Shown here: positions 54,645 to 62,822 of the stretch, in pieces | Numbering within the stretch: position 1 is the first letter of the stretch | Layout: each line of letters begins with the position of its first letter | DNA from: Williamsia deligens | GTDB taxonomy: Bacteria; Actinomycetota; Actinomycetes; Mycobacteriales; Mycobacteriaceae | NCBI RefSeq assembly: GCF_024171765.1 | Contig: NZ_JAMTCI010000004.1 | Span: 62,001 to 126,000, forward strand | Reading direction: 5' to 3' | DNA: 64,000 nucleotides | Position numbers and translations under genes: made by a program | Notes under the pieces: model-generated | What the model was told of the DNA's origin: nothing | Databases searched by the model: none | What the model saw: only the letters and a program-made list of their open reading frames with translations

Positions 54645-57059
54645 TCAGCGTCCGAACCCGGCGTCGCGCAGCGCCTGTGCCATCGAGCCGCTCTGCGACG
54701 ACGAGTCCTGACGGGGCCGATCCCCCCGACGGGGTCCCCGCGGGGTGCCGGGCTTGGTCCCCTTCTTGCCGGCTGCGGCATCCGGCCGCCGAGGCCCCGA
54801 CGACGCTCGCCCCCCACCGGTGGGCTTCGTCGCGCCGACCTCGTCGTTCAGTCGCAGGGTCAACGCGATCCGTTGCCGGTCCACGTCGACCTCGAGGATC
54901 TTGACGCGCACGACCTGTCCGGAGCGGACCACCTCATGGGGGTCGGACACATAGCGATCGGACATCGCCGAGACGTGGACGAGCCCGTCCTGATGGACCC
55001 CGACGTCGACGAACGCGCCGAACGCCGCGACGTTGGTGACGACGCCCTCGAGCACCATCCCGGGCCGGAGGTCGCCGACCTTCTCGACCCCGGCGGCGAA
55101 GGTGGCGGTCTCGAACGCCGGTCGGGGGTCCCGGCCGGGCTTCTCCAGCTCGGACAGGATGTCGGTCACCGTCGGGACGCCGAAACGCTCGTCGGCGAAA
55201 TCGGCCGGACGCAGACCTCGCAGTGCACCGGTGTTACCGATCAGCTCAGCCAGCGTCCCGCCGGCGCGATCGAGGATCCGGCGGACCACCGGGTACGCCT
55301 CGGGATGCACACCCGACGCGTCGAGGGGGTCCGCACCGTCGCTGATCCGCAGGAAGCCCGCGCACTGCTCGAACGCCTTGGGACCCAACCGCGGGACGTC
55401 GAGCAGGTCGGAGCGACTGCTGAAGCGACCGCGGGCGTCGCGGTGGCCCACGATGGCCTCGGCCAGCGTCGGCGTCACGCCCGAGACCCGCGACAGCAGC
55501 GGGACCGAGGCGGTGTTGAGGTCGACCCCGACGGCGTTCACCGCATCCTCGACCACCGCATCGAGACTGCGCGCCAACGTGATCGGGTTCACATCGTGCT
55601 GGTACTGCCCGACGCCGATGGACTTGGGGTCGATCTTCACCAGCTCCGCGAGCGGGTCCTGCAACCGACGGGCGATCGACACCGCCCCGCGCAGCGACAC
55701 ATCCAGGTCGGGCAGTTCGCGACTCGCGTACTCCGACGCCGAGTACACCGACGCCCCGGCCTCGCTCACCACGGCCTTCGCCGGCGCGGTGGCGCCGGAC
55801 GCACGGATGTCGGAGACGAGTTCGGCAGCGAGCGCGTCGGTCTCCCGGGAGGCCGTGCCGTTCCCGATCGCGATGAGGTCGACGCCGTGCCGGGCGACGA
55901 GCGCGCCGAGCGTCGCCTTGGCGGTGTCCCACTGCTTCTGCGGCTGATGCGGGAAGACGGCACAGGTGTCGAGCACCTTGCCGGTCCCGTCGACGACGGC
56001 CACCTTCACACCGGTGCGGAAGCCGGGGTCGAGCCCGAGGGTTGCGCGGTTGCCCGCGGGCGCCGCGAGCAGCAGGTCTTTCAGGTTGGTGGCGAAGACG
56101 GCGACGGCGTCCTCCTCGGCGCGCCGGCGCAGACGCAGCCGGGCGTCGGTCTCCGCGCCGATGGTCAGTTTGATCTTCCACGCCCATCGCACGGAACCCG
56201 CGAGCCATGGTGTCGCGGGTCCCGGGTGGGAGAGGTCGACGCCGAGCGATCGCGCGACCATCGCCAGATATGGCTCGTCGTCACCGCCGTCGAACGTCAG
56301 CGAGAGCACGTCCTCCTTCTCGCCGCGCAGCACGGCGAGCACCCGGTGCGACGGCATCGACGCGAGCGGCTCGGAGAAGTCGAAGTAGTCCCGGAACTTC
56401 TGTGCCGCCGGGGTCGCGGCGACCTGCTCGGACCGTGTGGCGGTCCGGACGAGACCCTCGGCCCAGAACCGTTCGCGGACGGCCCCGACGAGGTCGGCAT
56501 CCTCCGCGGCACGTCCGACGACGATGTGGCGCGCGCCCTCGAGTGCTGATGCCGCGTCCGCGACACCGTCGGTGACGTACTCGGCCGCGACCACCTCGGG
56601 TCGCAGAGAGGGGTCGGCGAGGAGTCGGAGCGCGAGGGGCTCGAGGCCCGCCTCGCCGGCGATCTGCGCCTTCGTCCGGCGCTTGGGCTTGTACGGCAGG
56701 TAGATGTCCTCGACGCGGGACTTGGTGTCCGCGGCGAGGAGCGCCGCCCGCAGCGTGTCGGTCAGCTTGCCCTGGTCGTCGATCGAGGCGATGACCGCCG
56801 CCCGGCGTTCGTCGAGTTCACGCAGGTAGCCGAGCCGCTCCTCGAGCGCCCGCAGCTCTGCGTCGTCGAGGCTGCCCGTGACCTCCTTGCGGTAGCGGGC
56901 CACGAACGGGACCGTGTTGCCTTCGTCGAGCAGTCGCACCGCGGCGGCGACCTGGCTGTCGCGGACCGACAGCTCGGCGGCGATGCGGGCGGTCACCGAC
57001 GGGAGGGTGGTGCCGGCGTCGGTCACGGTCACGGTTCTGGTGGAGGGGCTCGCAGTCAC
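54645..57059 (-). CDS. tex: Tex family RNA-binding protein
   Basis: 804 residues. The N-terminal Tex helices include VRLLDEGNTVPFVARYRKEVTGSLDDAELR. A YqgF/RNase H-like domain (LGLDPGFRTGVKVAVVDGTGKV), a helix-hairpin-helix region (VGVDLNTASVPLLSRVSG) and a C-terminal S1 domain (GMVLEGVVTNVAAFGAFVDVGVHQDGLVHVS) follow. A basic tail GGRASSGPRRPD-type ends the protein. Tex affects transcription and RNA turnover in other bacteria. GTG 57059 has TAGGGT 7 nt upstream; GTG 57089, overlapping the preceding stop as GTGA, is a coupled alternative. Confidence 0.93.
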   Translation of the reverse strand: MTASPSTRTVTVTDAGTTLPSVTARIAAELSVRDSQVAAAVRLLDEGNTVPFVARYRKEVTGSLDDAELRALEERLGYLRELDERRAAVIASIDDQGKLTDTLRAALLAADTKSRVEDIYLPYKPKRRTKAQIAGEAGLEPLALRLLADPSLRPEVVAAEYVTDGVADAASALEGARHIVVGRAAEDADLVGAVRERFWAEGLVRTATRSEQVAATPAAQKFRDYFDFSEPLASMPSHRVLAVLRGEKEDVLSLTFDGGDDEPYLAMVARSLGVDLSHPGPATPWLAGSVRWAWKIKLTIGAETDARLRLRRRAEEDAVAVFATNLKDLLLAAPAGNRATLGLDPGFRTGVKVAVVDGTGKVLDTCAVFPHQPQKQWDTAKATLGALVARHGVDLIAIGNGTASRETDALAAELVSDIRASGATAPAKAVVSEAGASVYSASEYASRELPDLDVSLRGAVSIARRLQDPLAELVKIDPKSIGVGQYQHDVNPITLARSLDAVVEDAVNAVGVDLNTASVPLLSRVSGVTPTLAEAIVGHRDARGRFSSRSDLLDVPRLGPKAFEQCAGFLRISDGADPLDASGVHPEAYPVVRRILDRAGGTLAELIGNTGALRGLRPADFADERFGVPTVTDILSELEKPGRDPRPAFETATFAAGVEKVGDLRPGMVLEGVVTNVAAFGAFVDVGVHQDGLVHVSAMSDRYVSDPHEVVRSGQVVRVKILEVDVDRQRIALTLRLNDEVGATKPTGGGRASSGPRRPDAAAGKKGTKPGTPRGPRRGDRPRQDSSSQSGSMAQALRDAGFGR

Positions 57060-57066
57060 CCGCGGG

Positions 57067-57072
57067 ACCCTA
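57067..57072 (-). promoter_or_regulatory. -10 box of leaderless promoter (tex)
   Basis: TAGGGT on the minus strand, 7 nt before the GTG at 57059. It lies inside a longer in-frame start region. Confidence 0.4.
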
Positions 57073-57085
57073 CCGACGGGCTCGG

Positions 57086-57391
57086 TCACTCCCCGGCAGG
57101 CGCGTCGGCGTCCCCGGGCCGCGGGACGTGGGTCTCCCACCGTTCCCGGCGTTCGTCCGGCGACTGCTCCCACCACGGGGTGCCGCGCTCCCCGAGCGCC
57201 ACCTTGGCCGCCTGGACACCGGCGCGCGCGGCACGCGATCCGTCGGTGTCACGCACCGCGCGCCGCCACGCCATCAGGATCGACCGGAGCTCCGCGTTGC
57301 GGTCCTCGGGGATCGCCGGATCGGTGGCGCGCCACTTGCGGCCCTTGACGACGATGTGGTGGCCGTCGGCGGTCCGTTCGGGTTCGGTCAT
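57086..57391 (-). CDS. small conserved actinobacterial protein of unknown function
   Basis: 101 residues, charged and soluble, with no membrane segment. Recognisable blocks are HHIVVKGRKWRATDPAIPE near residue 11, LMAWRRAVRDTD and KVALGERGTPWWEQSPDERR. Trp- and Arg-rich motifs of this kind recur in actinobacterial small proteins without known function. The stop overlaps a possible tex start (GTGA), so the two may be coupled. ATG start; the 168-bp gap to the AarF gene on the other strand contains the divergent promoter region. Confidence 0.75.
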   Translation of the reverse strand: MTEPERTADGHHIVVKGRKWRATDPAIPEDRNAELRSILMAWRRAVRDTDGSRAARAGVQAAKVALGERGTPWWEQSPDERRERWETHVPRPGDADAPAGE

Positions 57392-57559
57392 CGCGGCGAC
57401 CGGGCCCCGACGAGTGGTAATTCGTCACAGAACGCCTGTCCCACGTTGACTGTGACATCGCGGAACGGCACCCTCGCACAGTGCCCCGTACTGCATCGTG
57501 TGGTGCGGCTCACGATGATCCACGGTACCGACCCTGTCCCCGACCCTGGACCTCACGCC

Positions 57560-58951
57560 ATGACGACGCAGACAACCGAGACCATGACCTCAGCTGACGA
57601 CGAGAACGCGCCCATCGCCGCACATGTCGACGCCGCAGACGGCGTCTTCGCCCGGCTCCCGCATGTCTCACCGCTGTCGGAGGCCAAGCGCATGGGCGTC
57701 ACCGCGTTCCAGGTCGCCCGCGGTGGCGCCGAGTTCGCCGTCGGCATCCGGCCGGGCAAGCCCCTCGCCCCGCTCGCCGCCCGCCAGGTGCGCGATGTCT
57801 TCGAGCGCCTCGGCCCCACCTACGTCAAGCTCGGACAGCTGATCGCGTCGAGCCCGGGTGTGTTCACCCCGGTGCTCTCCCGCGAGTTCGAGTCCCTGCT
57901 CGACCGCGTGGCACCGGCCCCCGGTGATGCGATCGAGGCCGTGCTCACCCGGGAACTCGGTGCCCCGCCGTCGCAGGTGTTCGCCGAGTTCGACACGACG
58001 CCGATCGCTTCGGCCTCGATCGCCCAGGTCCACACCGCGACCCTGCACTCCGGAGAGCGCGTCGTGGTGAAGGTACAGCGCCCCGGCATCGCACCCCGAC
58101 TGGCCGCCGACGTGCAGATCCTGGAACACCTCGCCCGCCTCGCGGAGCTGTCCGAGTACGGCCGGATGTTGTCGGCGCGCGACGTCGTCGACGACTTCGC
58201 CGCCGGACTGGACGCGGAGGTCGACTTCCGCAACGAGGCCGCCGCGATGGAGGACTTCGTGGCCGGTCTGGCCGGCACCGATCTCGCCGATCGCGTGCGT
58301 GTCCCCCGCGTCCACCGCGAGTTCACCACCGCTGCCGTCCTCACGATGGAATACGTCGACGCGGTCCGGATCGACGACGTCAAGGCCGTCCGCAAGGCGG
58401 GTCACGACGGCACTGCCCTCGTCCGCACACTCCTGCTGTCGTTCCTCGAGTCCGCGTTCCACGGTGGCGTGTTCCACGGCGACCTCCACGCCGGCAACGT
58501 CCTCGTCGACGCAGACGGCCGTCTCGTCCTCCTCGACTTCGGCATCGTCGGTCGCTTCGACCTGAGGACCCGACGCATCATGCGCCGCCTCGTGGGCGAC
58601 TTGTTCCTCCGCAACGACTACGAGTCGGCCGGCCGCGCGCTGTTCACCCTCGGTGCGGTGAAGAAGCCGGGCGGTACGCGCGACGGGGCGAAGGACATGC
58701 GCCGCTTCGTCGCCCCCACCGCCGGCAAGGGGTTGGGCAGCATGTCGTACACCGACCTCGGCAAACAGCTGGCCGACCTGGCCCGCGCCTATGATCTCCG
58801 TCTCCCCCGTGAGCTCGTACTCGTGGGCAAGCAGCTGCTGTACGTGGAGAAGTACATGAAGCTCCTGGCCCCGAACTGGCGGGCGCTCACCGATCGTGAG
58901 CTGTTCACGTTCATGTCGGCGATGCTCACCGAGGACACCACACCGCGCTGA
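57560..58951 (+). CDS. AarF/ABC1/UbiB family atypical kinase
   Basis: 463 residues. Family motifs in order: the KxGQ motif in GPTYVKLGQLIASSPGVF near residue 90, the Ala-rich loop TPIASASIAQVHTATL, VVKVQRPG, the catalytic-loop-like GVFHGDLHAGNVLVDADG and metal motif LLDFGIVGRFD. UbiB-type proteins are ATPases linked to isoprenoid quinone or lipid homeostasis. The N-terminal 50 residues are unconserved, and ATG 57584 is also possible. No good ribosome site was found, and the leader contains an imperfect repeat (GTCACAG...CTGTGAC). Confidence 0.9.
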   Translation: MTTQTTETMTSADDENAPIAAHVDAADGVFARLPHVSPLSEAKRMGVTAFQVARGGAEFAVGIRPGKPLAPLAARQVRDVFERLGPTYVKLGQLIASSPGVFTPVLSREFESLLDRVAPAPGDAIEAVLTRELGAPPSQVFAEFDTTPIASASIAQVHTATLHSGERVVVKVQRPGIAPRLAADVQILEHLARLAELSEYGRMLSARDVVDDFAAGLDAEVDFRNEAAAMEDFVAGLAGTDLADRVRVPRVHREFTTAAVLTMEYVDAVRIDDVKAVRKAGHDGTALVRTLLLSFLESAFHGGVFHGDLHAGNVLVDADGRLVLLDFGIVGRFDLRTRRIMRRLVGDLFLRNDYESAGRALFTLGAVKKPGGTRDGAKDMRRFVAPTAGKGLGSMSYTDLGKQLADLARAYDLRLPRELVLVGKQLLYVEKYMKLLAPNWRALTDRELFTFMSAMLTEDTTPR

Positions 58952-59022
58952 CCGGTTCGCCGGGATCTGGATGATGGAGGCGGCGGCAACCCGGCCGTCA
59001 TCGACCACAGGAGGTCGCCCGC

Positions 59023-59703
59023 GTGACCGCGCTGACGATCGCAGCCACCGACGACCATGGGTTCACCGGCATCACCGGGTTCGCCGCAGACGTGTTGGAA
59101 CGTTTCGGGAGCGTGGGGATCGGCTTCCTCGTCTTCCTGGAGACCGTGTTCCCGCCCATCCCCAGTGAGGTGATCCTCCCGTTCGCCGGGTACCTCAGCC
59201 ACACCGGCGCGCTGTCGCTCGCGGGCCTCGTCCTCTGGAGCACCGTCGGCGCGTGGGTGGGCGCCGTGGTGCTGTACGTCCTGGGACGCTTCGTCGGGCT
59301 GGACCGCACCGTCGACGCCGCGGTGTGGACGCGGGTGGTGAGTCGGCGTGACGCCGAGCGCGGCGCCGACTGGTTCCGTCGCTTCGGCACCTGGTCGGTG
59401 TTCCTCGGCCGGATGATCCCCGGTGTGCGGTCGATCATCTCGCTGCCCGCCGGTGCCGCCGCGATGAACCTGCTGGTGTTCAGCGCCCTGACGCTCGTCG
59501 GGTCGTTCCTCTGGAACGGGTTGTTGCTCGGCGCCGGTGCGGCTCTGGGGACCCAACACGAGCGCTTCCACGACTATCTCGGCTACTTCGACTACGTCGT
59601 GTACGCAGTCATCGCCGCCGCGGTCGCGACGCTGATCGTGCGCAGGCGACGCCATCAGCGTGAGGACGCCGCAGCGGATGCGGTGGTATCGACCGACATC
59701 TGA
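59023..59703 (+). CDS. DedA family membrane protein
   Basis: 226 residues with four or five hydrophobic segments and the DedA signatures FLETVFPPIPSEVILPFAGYL near residue 43 and FLGRMIPGVRSIISLPAGAA near 126. DedA proteins act as lipid scramblases/flippases for undecaprenyl phosphate or phosphatidyl lipids and support membrane potential. CAGGAGG lies 9 nt before the GTG start. It lies 71 nt after the kinase gene and is convergent with the mycolyltransferase gene beyond a hairpin. Confidence 0.9.
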   Translation: MTALTIAATDDHGFTGITGFAADVLERFGSVGIGFLVFLETVFPPIPSEVILPFAGYLSHTGALSLAGLVLWSTVGAWVGAVVLYVLGRFVGLDRTVDAAVWTRVVSRRDAERGADWFRRFGTWSVFLGRMIPGVRSIISLPAGAAAMNLLVFSALTLVGSFLWNGLLLGAGAALGTQHERFHDYLGYFDYVVYAVIAAAVATLIVRRRRHQREDAAADAVVSTDI

Positions 59704-59721
59704 GCACCCGCGCACCGACGA

Positions 59722-59756
59722 CAGACAGCCCCCGGCGTGATGCCGGGGGCCGTCTG
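59722..59756. terminator. bidirectional hairpin terminator between dedA and mycolyltransferase genes
   Basis: A 15-bp stem with one mismatch (core GCCCCCGGC / GCCGGGGGC, outer CAGAC / GTCTG) and a 5-nt loop lies between the two converging stop codons. It can serve both transcripts. There is no strong T-tract. Confidence 0.65.
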
Positions 59757-59773
59757 CTGTGCTGCGGTGGGTG

Positions 59774-61456
59774 TTACGCGGCCGCGTCGGCCTTGGTGAC
59801 CGGAGCGGTGGTGGCGCTGCCACCCGTCGTCGTGTCCTTCGCCGTGGTGCCGGTCGACGGGGTGCCGGTCGACGTGGTGTCGGTCGACGTCGGCTCGGTT
59901 GCGGTCGACGTGCTCGGCGACGACGACTCCGGGGTGGACGAACCCGCGGAGGATCCCGTCGACGACGACGGGGTCGTCGTGGACGGGGCGCTCGACGTCG
60001 ACGGTGCGGTCGACGTGATCGAACCACCGGTGGTGGTCGACGTGCTCGGCGGCGTCGAGGTCTCGGTCGCCGGCGGCGTCGTCCCCGTCGATGTCGTGCC
60101 GGTCGCCGTCGAACCCGTCGCGGACGTGCCGGTGGACGACGCAGCGGTCTCCTGCTGCGTTGCCGACGCCGACCCGATGGCGACCTTCGACGGCACGGTC
60201 ACCGACGACGTGCCGTCCGCGGCCTGGACCAGCGAGACCTGCGTCGCGAGAGTGGTGTTCGCCGCGTTCGCGGTGGACGACGGACCCGAGATCCCCGCCG
60301 CTGCCGCGGCGTTCGTCTTGGCCTGCGCGGCCTTGAGCGCCGCCTCGATCTCGGCCGCGTCCTGCGGGGCGGTCTGCGACCACGAGTAGAAGTCGTGGCT
60401 GCCGAAGTTGTAGTGGAAGCGCACCGGGATGCCCTGCGCGACGGCCTGCGCGTTGAGGATCATGGTCGAGACCAGGGAGCCCATCTCGATGGCCACACCG
60501 GTCGCGATGGTGACCGGCAGCGTGATGATGCCGGCGATGCCCTGCGAGGCGGCGAGAGCGAGGACCGTCTTCAGCGGCGGGACACCGTTGCCGACCGAGA
60601 TGATGATGGTCTGGCCGTTGGCCTTGGCCTCGGCGATGCGCTTGCTGACGTCGTTCGCGGCCCAGGTGTTCCCGGGCTGGCCGGGGGTGCCCCACATGCC
60701 GGTGCCGCCGTTGGTGATGCCCGTGTAGGTGCTCTGGATGTACGGGATCGCCTGGTAGCCACCGGCATTGTCGGTCTGGTAGAAGCCCGAGAACGACCGG
60801 GCCACCGCGAACACCGTCGGGTTGTTCAGTGCGGCGATGATCGCGGGTCCACCGGTCATCGACACGCCGACGATGGCGTTGTTGTTCTTCTGGACGTCGA
60901 AGTTCGTCTTCAGGTAGTCCGGCAGCTCCTCACCGAGGAACTTGTCCCACTGAGGGCCCTTCGTGGTCACACCGTTCTGGACCTTGTCGCCCTGCCAGTC
61001 GGTGCCCCACTCACCCGCGCCACCGGCGGGGAGCACGAGGTTGACTCCCTTGCTGAACGCCTCCACCTCGCCCACATCCGGGTTGGCCCAGGTGTTCCGC
61101 TCGTTGGTGGCGCCGATGCCGTCGAGGAAGTAGACGCCCTGCTCGGTGCCGCCCGCCTCCTGGTCGGAGGCACGGATCTGGATGTTCACGTCGCGCCCGA
61201 GCGCGTTGGAGTAGTAGGTGCAGGTCTGGATGGCCCGCGACTCGTCGGAGGTGCTCGCCCACTTGCAGCCGTCGCGGAGCTGCGTCGGGTTCACCGCGAG
61301 CGCGGGGCCGGCGACGCCGAACGCGACAGCAGCCGCGGTCACGCCCGACGTGGCGAGCAGCATCCGCGCGCGCCGCTTCGACGAACTCGTCGTGGACGCC
61401 TGCGTGCTGTCGTCCGTCGTGATGTCGGCGCGATGGCGCCCATGATTGTTCCCCAC
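59774..61456 (-). CDS. secreted mycolyltransferase-like esterase (antigen 85 family)
   Basis: 560 residues. A signal peptide follows SSKRRARM (hydrophobic LLATSGVTAAAVAFGVAG) with cleavage after ALA. The alpha/beta-hydrolase domain has the nucleophile motif GVSMTGGPA and a C-terminal His in FGSHDFYSWSQ, as in antigen 85 and corynebacterial mycolyltransferases, which move mycolate between trehalose esters and arabinogalactan. The last 129 residues are a Ser/Thr/Pro repeat-rich tail. GGGGGAAGG lies 7 nt before the GTG start. Confidence 0.9.
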   Translation of the reverse strand: MGNNHGRHRADITTDDSTQASTTSSSKRRARMLLATSGVTAAAVAFGVAGPALAVNPTQLRDGCKWASTSDESRAIQTCTYYSNALGRDVNIQIRASDQEAGGTEQGVYFLDGIGATNERNTWANPDVGEVEAFSKGVNLVLPAGGAGEWGTDWQGDKVQNGVTTKGPQWDKFLGEELPDYLKTNFDVQKNNNAIVGVSMTGGPAIIAALNNPTVFAVARSFSGFYQTDNAGGYQAIPYIQSTYTGITNGGTGMWGTPGQPGNTWAANDVSKRIAEAKANGQTIIISVGNGVPPLKTVLALAASQGIAGIITLPVTIATGVAIEMGSLVSTMILNAQAVAQGIPVRFHYNFGSHDFYSWSQTAPQDAAEIEAALKAAQAKTNAAAAAGISGPSSTANAANTTLATQVSLVQAADGTSSVTVPSKVAIGSASATQQETAASSTGTSATGSTATGTTSTGTTPPATETSTPPSTSTTTGGSITSTAPSTSSAPSTTTPSSSTGSSAGSSTPESSSPSTSTATEPTSTDTTSTGTPSTGTTAKDTTTGGSATTAPVTKADAAA

Positions 61457-61500
61457 CGGAAAACCTTCCCCCAAGAAAAAATGTGACCCGACCCACGGAG

Positions 61501-61506
61501 AACATA
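61501..61506 (-). promoter_or_regulatory. -10 box candidate for the mycolyltransferase gene
   Basis: TATGTT on the minus strand about 45 bp before the GTG start, in the 162-bp lower-GC gap shared with the glycosylase gene. No clear -35 is seen. Confidence 0.3.
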
Positions 61507-61618
61507 CATCGAGCGACGACGAAGAGTCGACTAGTGATCGACAAACACGCCCGTTCGGACTACACGGGCCTCGATCAAGCACCTCGCACTCTGCTGATCG
61601 AGCCGGTACACCGGAAGA

Positions 61619-62437
61619 ATGCCCGAGCTACCCGAGGTCGAGAACGCGCGTCAGGTCGTCGAGAAAGCACTGGCACGCACCATTGTCGACATCGACGACG
61701 GCGACGAATACGAATGCCGCCCCCATCGTCCCGGCGAGATCAGGGACGCCCTCGTCGGCGGGCGGCTGACCGAGGCCCATCGTCGCGGCAAGGCGATGTG
61801 GTGCGAGACCGAGACCGCCGACGGCTCCGCCGGACCGACACTGGGCATCCACCTCGGGATGGGCGGACGGGTCATCGTGACCGCTCCCGAGGGCGAGGAC
61901 TCGTCGGACTACGGCGGAGGCAACGCGCGAATCGGCGTGCGCGCGAAGGACAAACCCGAGTGGACGCGCTTCTCGATGACGTTCGACGACGGCGGTCAGT
62001 TGCGACTGTTCGACAAGCGACGGCTCGGGCGGGTGCGCCTCGAACCCGACATCGACGCCCTCGGACCGGACGCGGCCGAGATCACGCGCGACGAGTTCCG
62101 CAGCATGATTTCTGCGAGCAGGGCGCCACTCAAGGCGCGACTGCTCGACCAGAACGCGATAGCGGGTATCGGCAATCTGTTGGCCGACGAGGTTCTGTGG
62201 CAGACGAGTCTGTCGCCGTCACGACGATCGAATTCTTTGTCCGTCGACGATGTCGATGAACTTCGTCGAGTTTTACGAAAGTGCACAAGATTCGCTATTC
62301 GAAAGGGCGGAGTGCACACCGGAGAAATCATCCCGTTCCGCAATGCGGATTCGCACTGCCCCCGGTGCGGAGCCCCGATGAAGCGCGGAACCGTCGGCGG
62401 GCGGACCACCTGGTGGTGCTCCGCGGAGCAGTCCTAG
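61619..62437 (+). CDS. Fpg/Nei family DNA glycosylase with incomplete zinc finger
   Basis: 272 residues. It starts MPELPEVE, with the catalytic Pro2 and Glu3 of the Fpg/Nei family; the DNA-binding H2TH region is LLDQNAIAGIGNLLADEVLW. These enzymes excise oxidised purines or pyrimidines and nick the strand. The C-terminal zinc finger has Cys247, Cys250 and Cys267, but residue 270 is Glu where the fourth Cys is expected (CSAE). Fpg, Nei and Nei2 subtypes cannot be separated. Bases 62220-62340 are less GC-rich than the surroundings. Confidence 0.9.
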   Translation: MPELPEVENARQVVEKALARTIVDIDDGDEYECRPHRPGEIRDALVGGRLTEAHRRGKAMWCETETADGSAGPTLGIHLGMGGRVIVTAPEGEDSSDYGGGNARIGVRAKDKPEWTRFSMTFDDGGQLRLFDKRRLGRVRLEPDIDALGPDAAEITRDEFRSMISASRAPLKARLLDQNAIAGIGNLLADEVLWQTSLSPSRRSNSLSVDDVDELRRVLRKCTRFAIRKGGVHTGEIIPFRNADSHCPRCGAPMKRGTVGGRTTWWCSAEQS

Positions 62438-62450
62438 TTCCCGAGAAGAA

Positions 62451-62789
62451 TCAGGCGCCGAGCTCGCTCGCGCGGGTGTCGAAGAGGGCCGCGATCGTCT
62501 CGAGCTGATCGTCGTGCGGCGGGTCGGCCACCTGATGGGCCTCGTAGATCTCCGCGCGTGTGCCGATCACGATCGCCGAGGGATCGTCGTCGAGGTTCTT
62601 GCCCGAGATCACCTGGACACGTCCCTGCTCGAGGATGAGTTGCGGGTCGGCGAGGTCGCTCTCGACCAGGGCCCGGATGTCGTCTGCGGTCACCACGACG
62701 GGTGTGTACCCGCCGATGTCGCGCCGCAAACGCGGGGAACCGACCCAGAACGACGAATCGGCGACCACCGACGGTCGGCCGATGAACAA
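62451..62789 (-). CDS. hypothetical protein
   Basis: 112 residues if started at the TTG at 62789; a GTG at the second Val of PSVVADSS is an alternative, and neither has a clear ribosome site. The sequence (SSFWVGSPRLRRDIGGY, TADDIRALVESDLADPQLILEQGRVQVI, AIVIGTRAEIYEAHQVAD) has no signal peptide or membrane helix and no motif I recognise. Its codon usage is typical of the genome, which supports a real gene. It is divergent from the APC permease across 33 bp. Confidence 0.55.
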   Translation of the reverse strand: MFIGRPSVVADSSFWVGSPRLRRDIGGYTPVVVTADDIRALVESDLADPQLILEQGRVQVISGKNLDDDPSAIVIGTRAEIYEAHQVADPPHDDQLETIAALFDTRASELGA

Positions 62790-62822
62790 TGAGCCATCGA
62801 TCGCGCGGGCGAAGGGACCACT

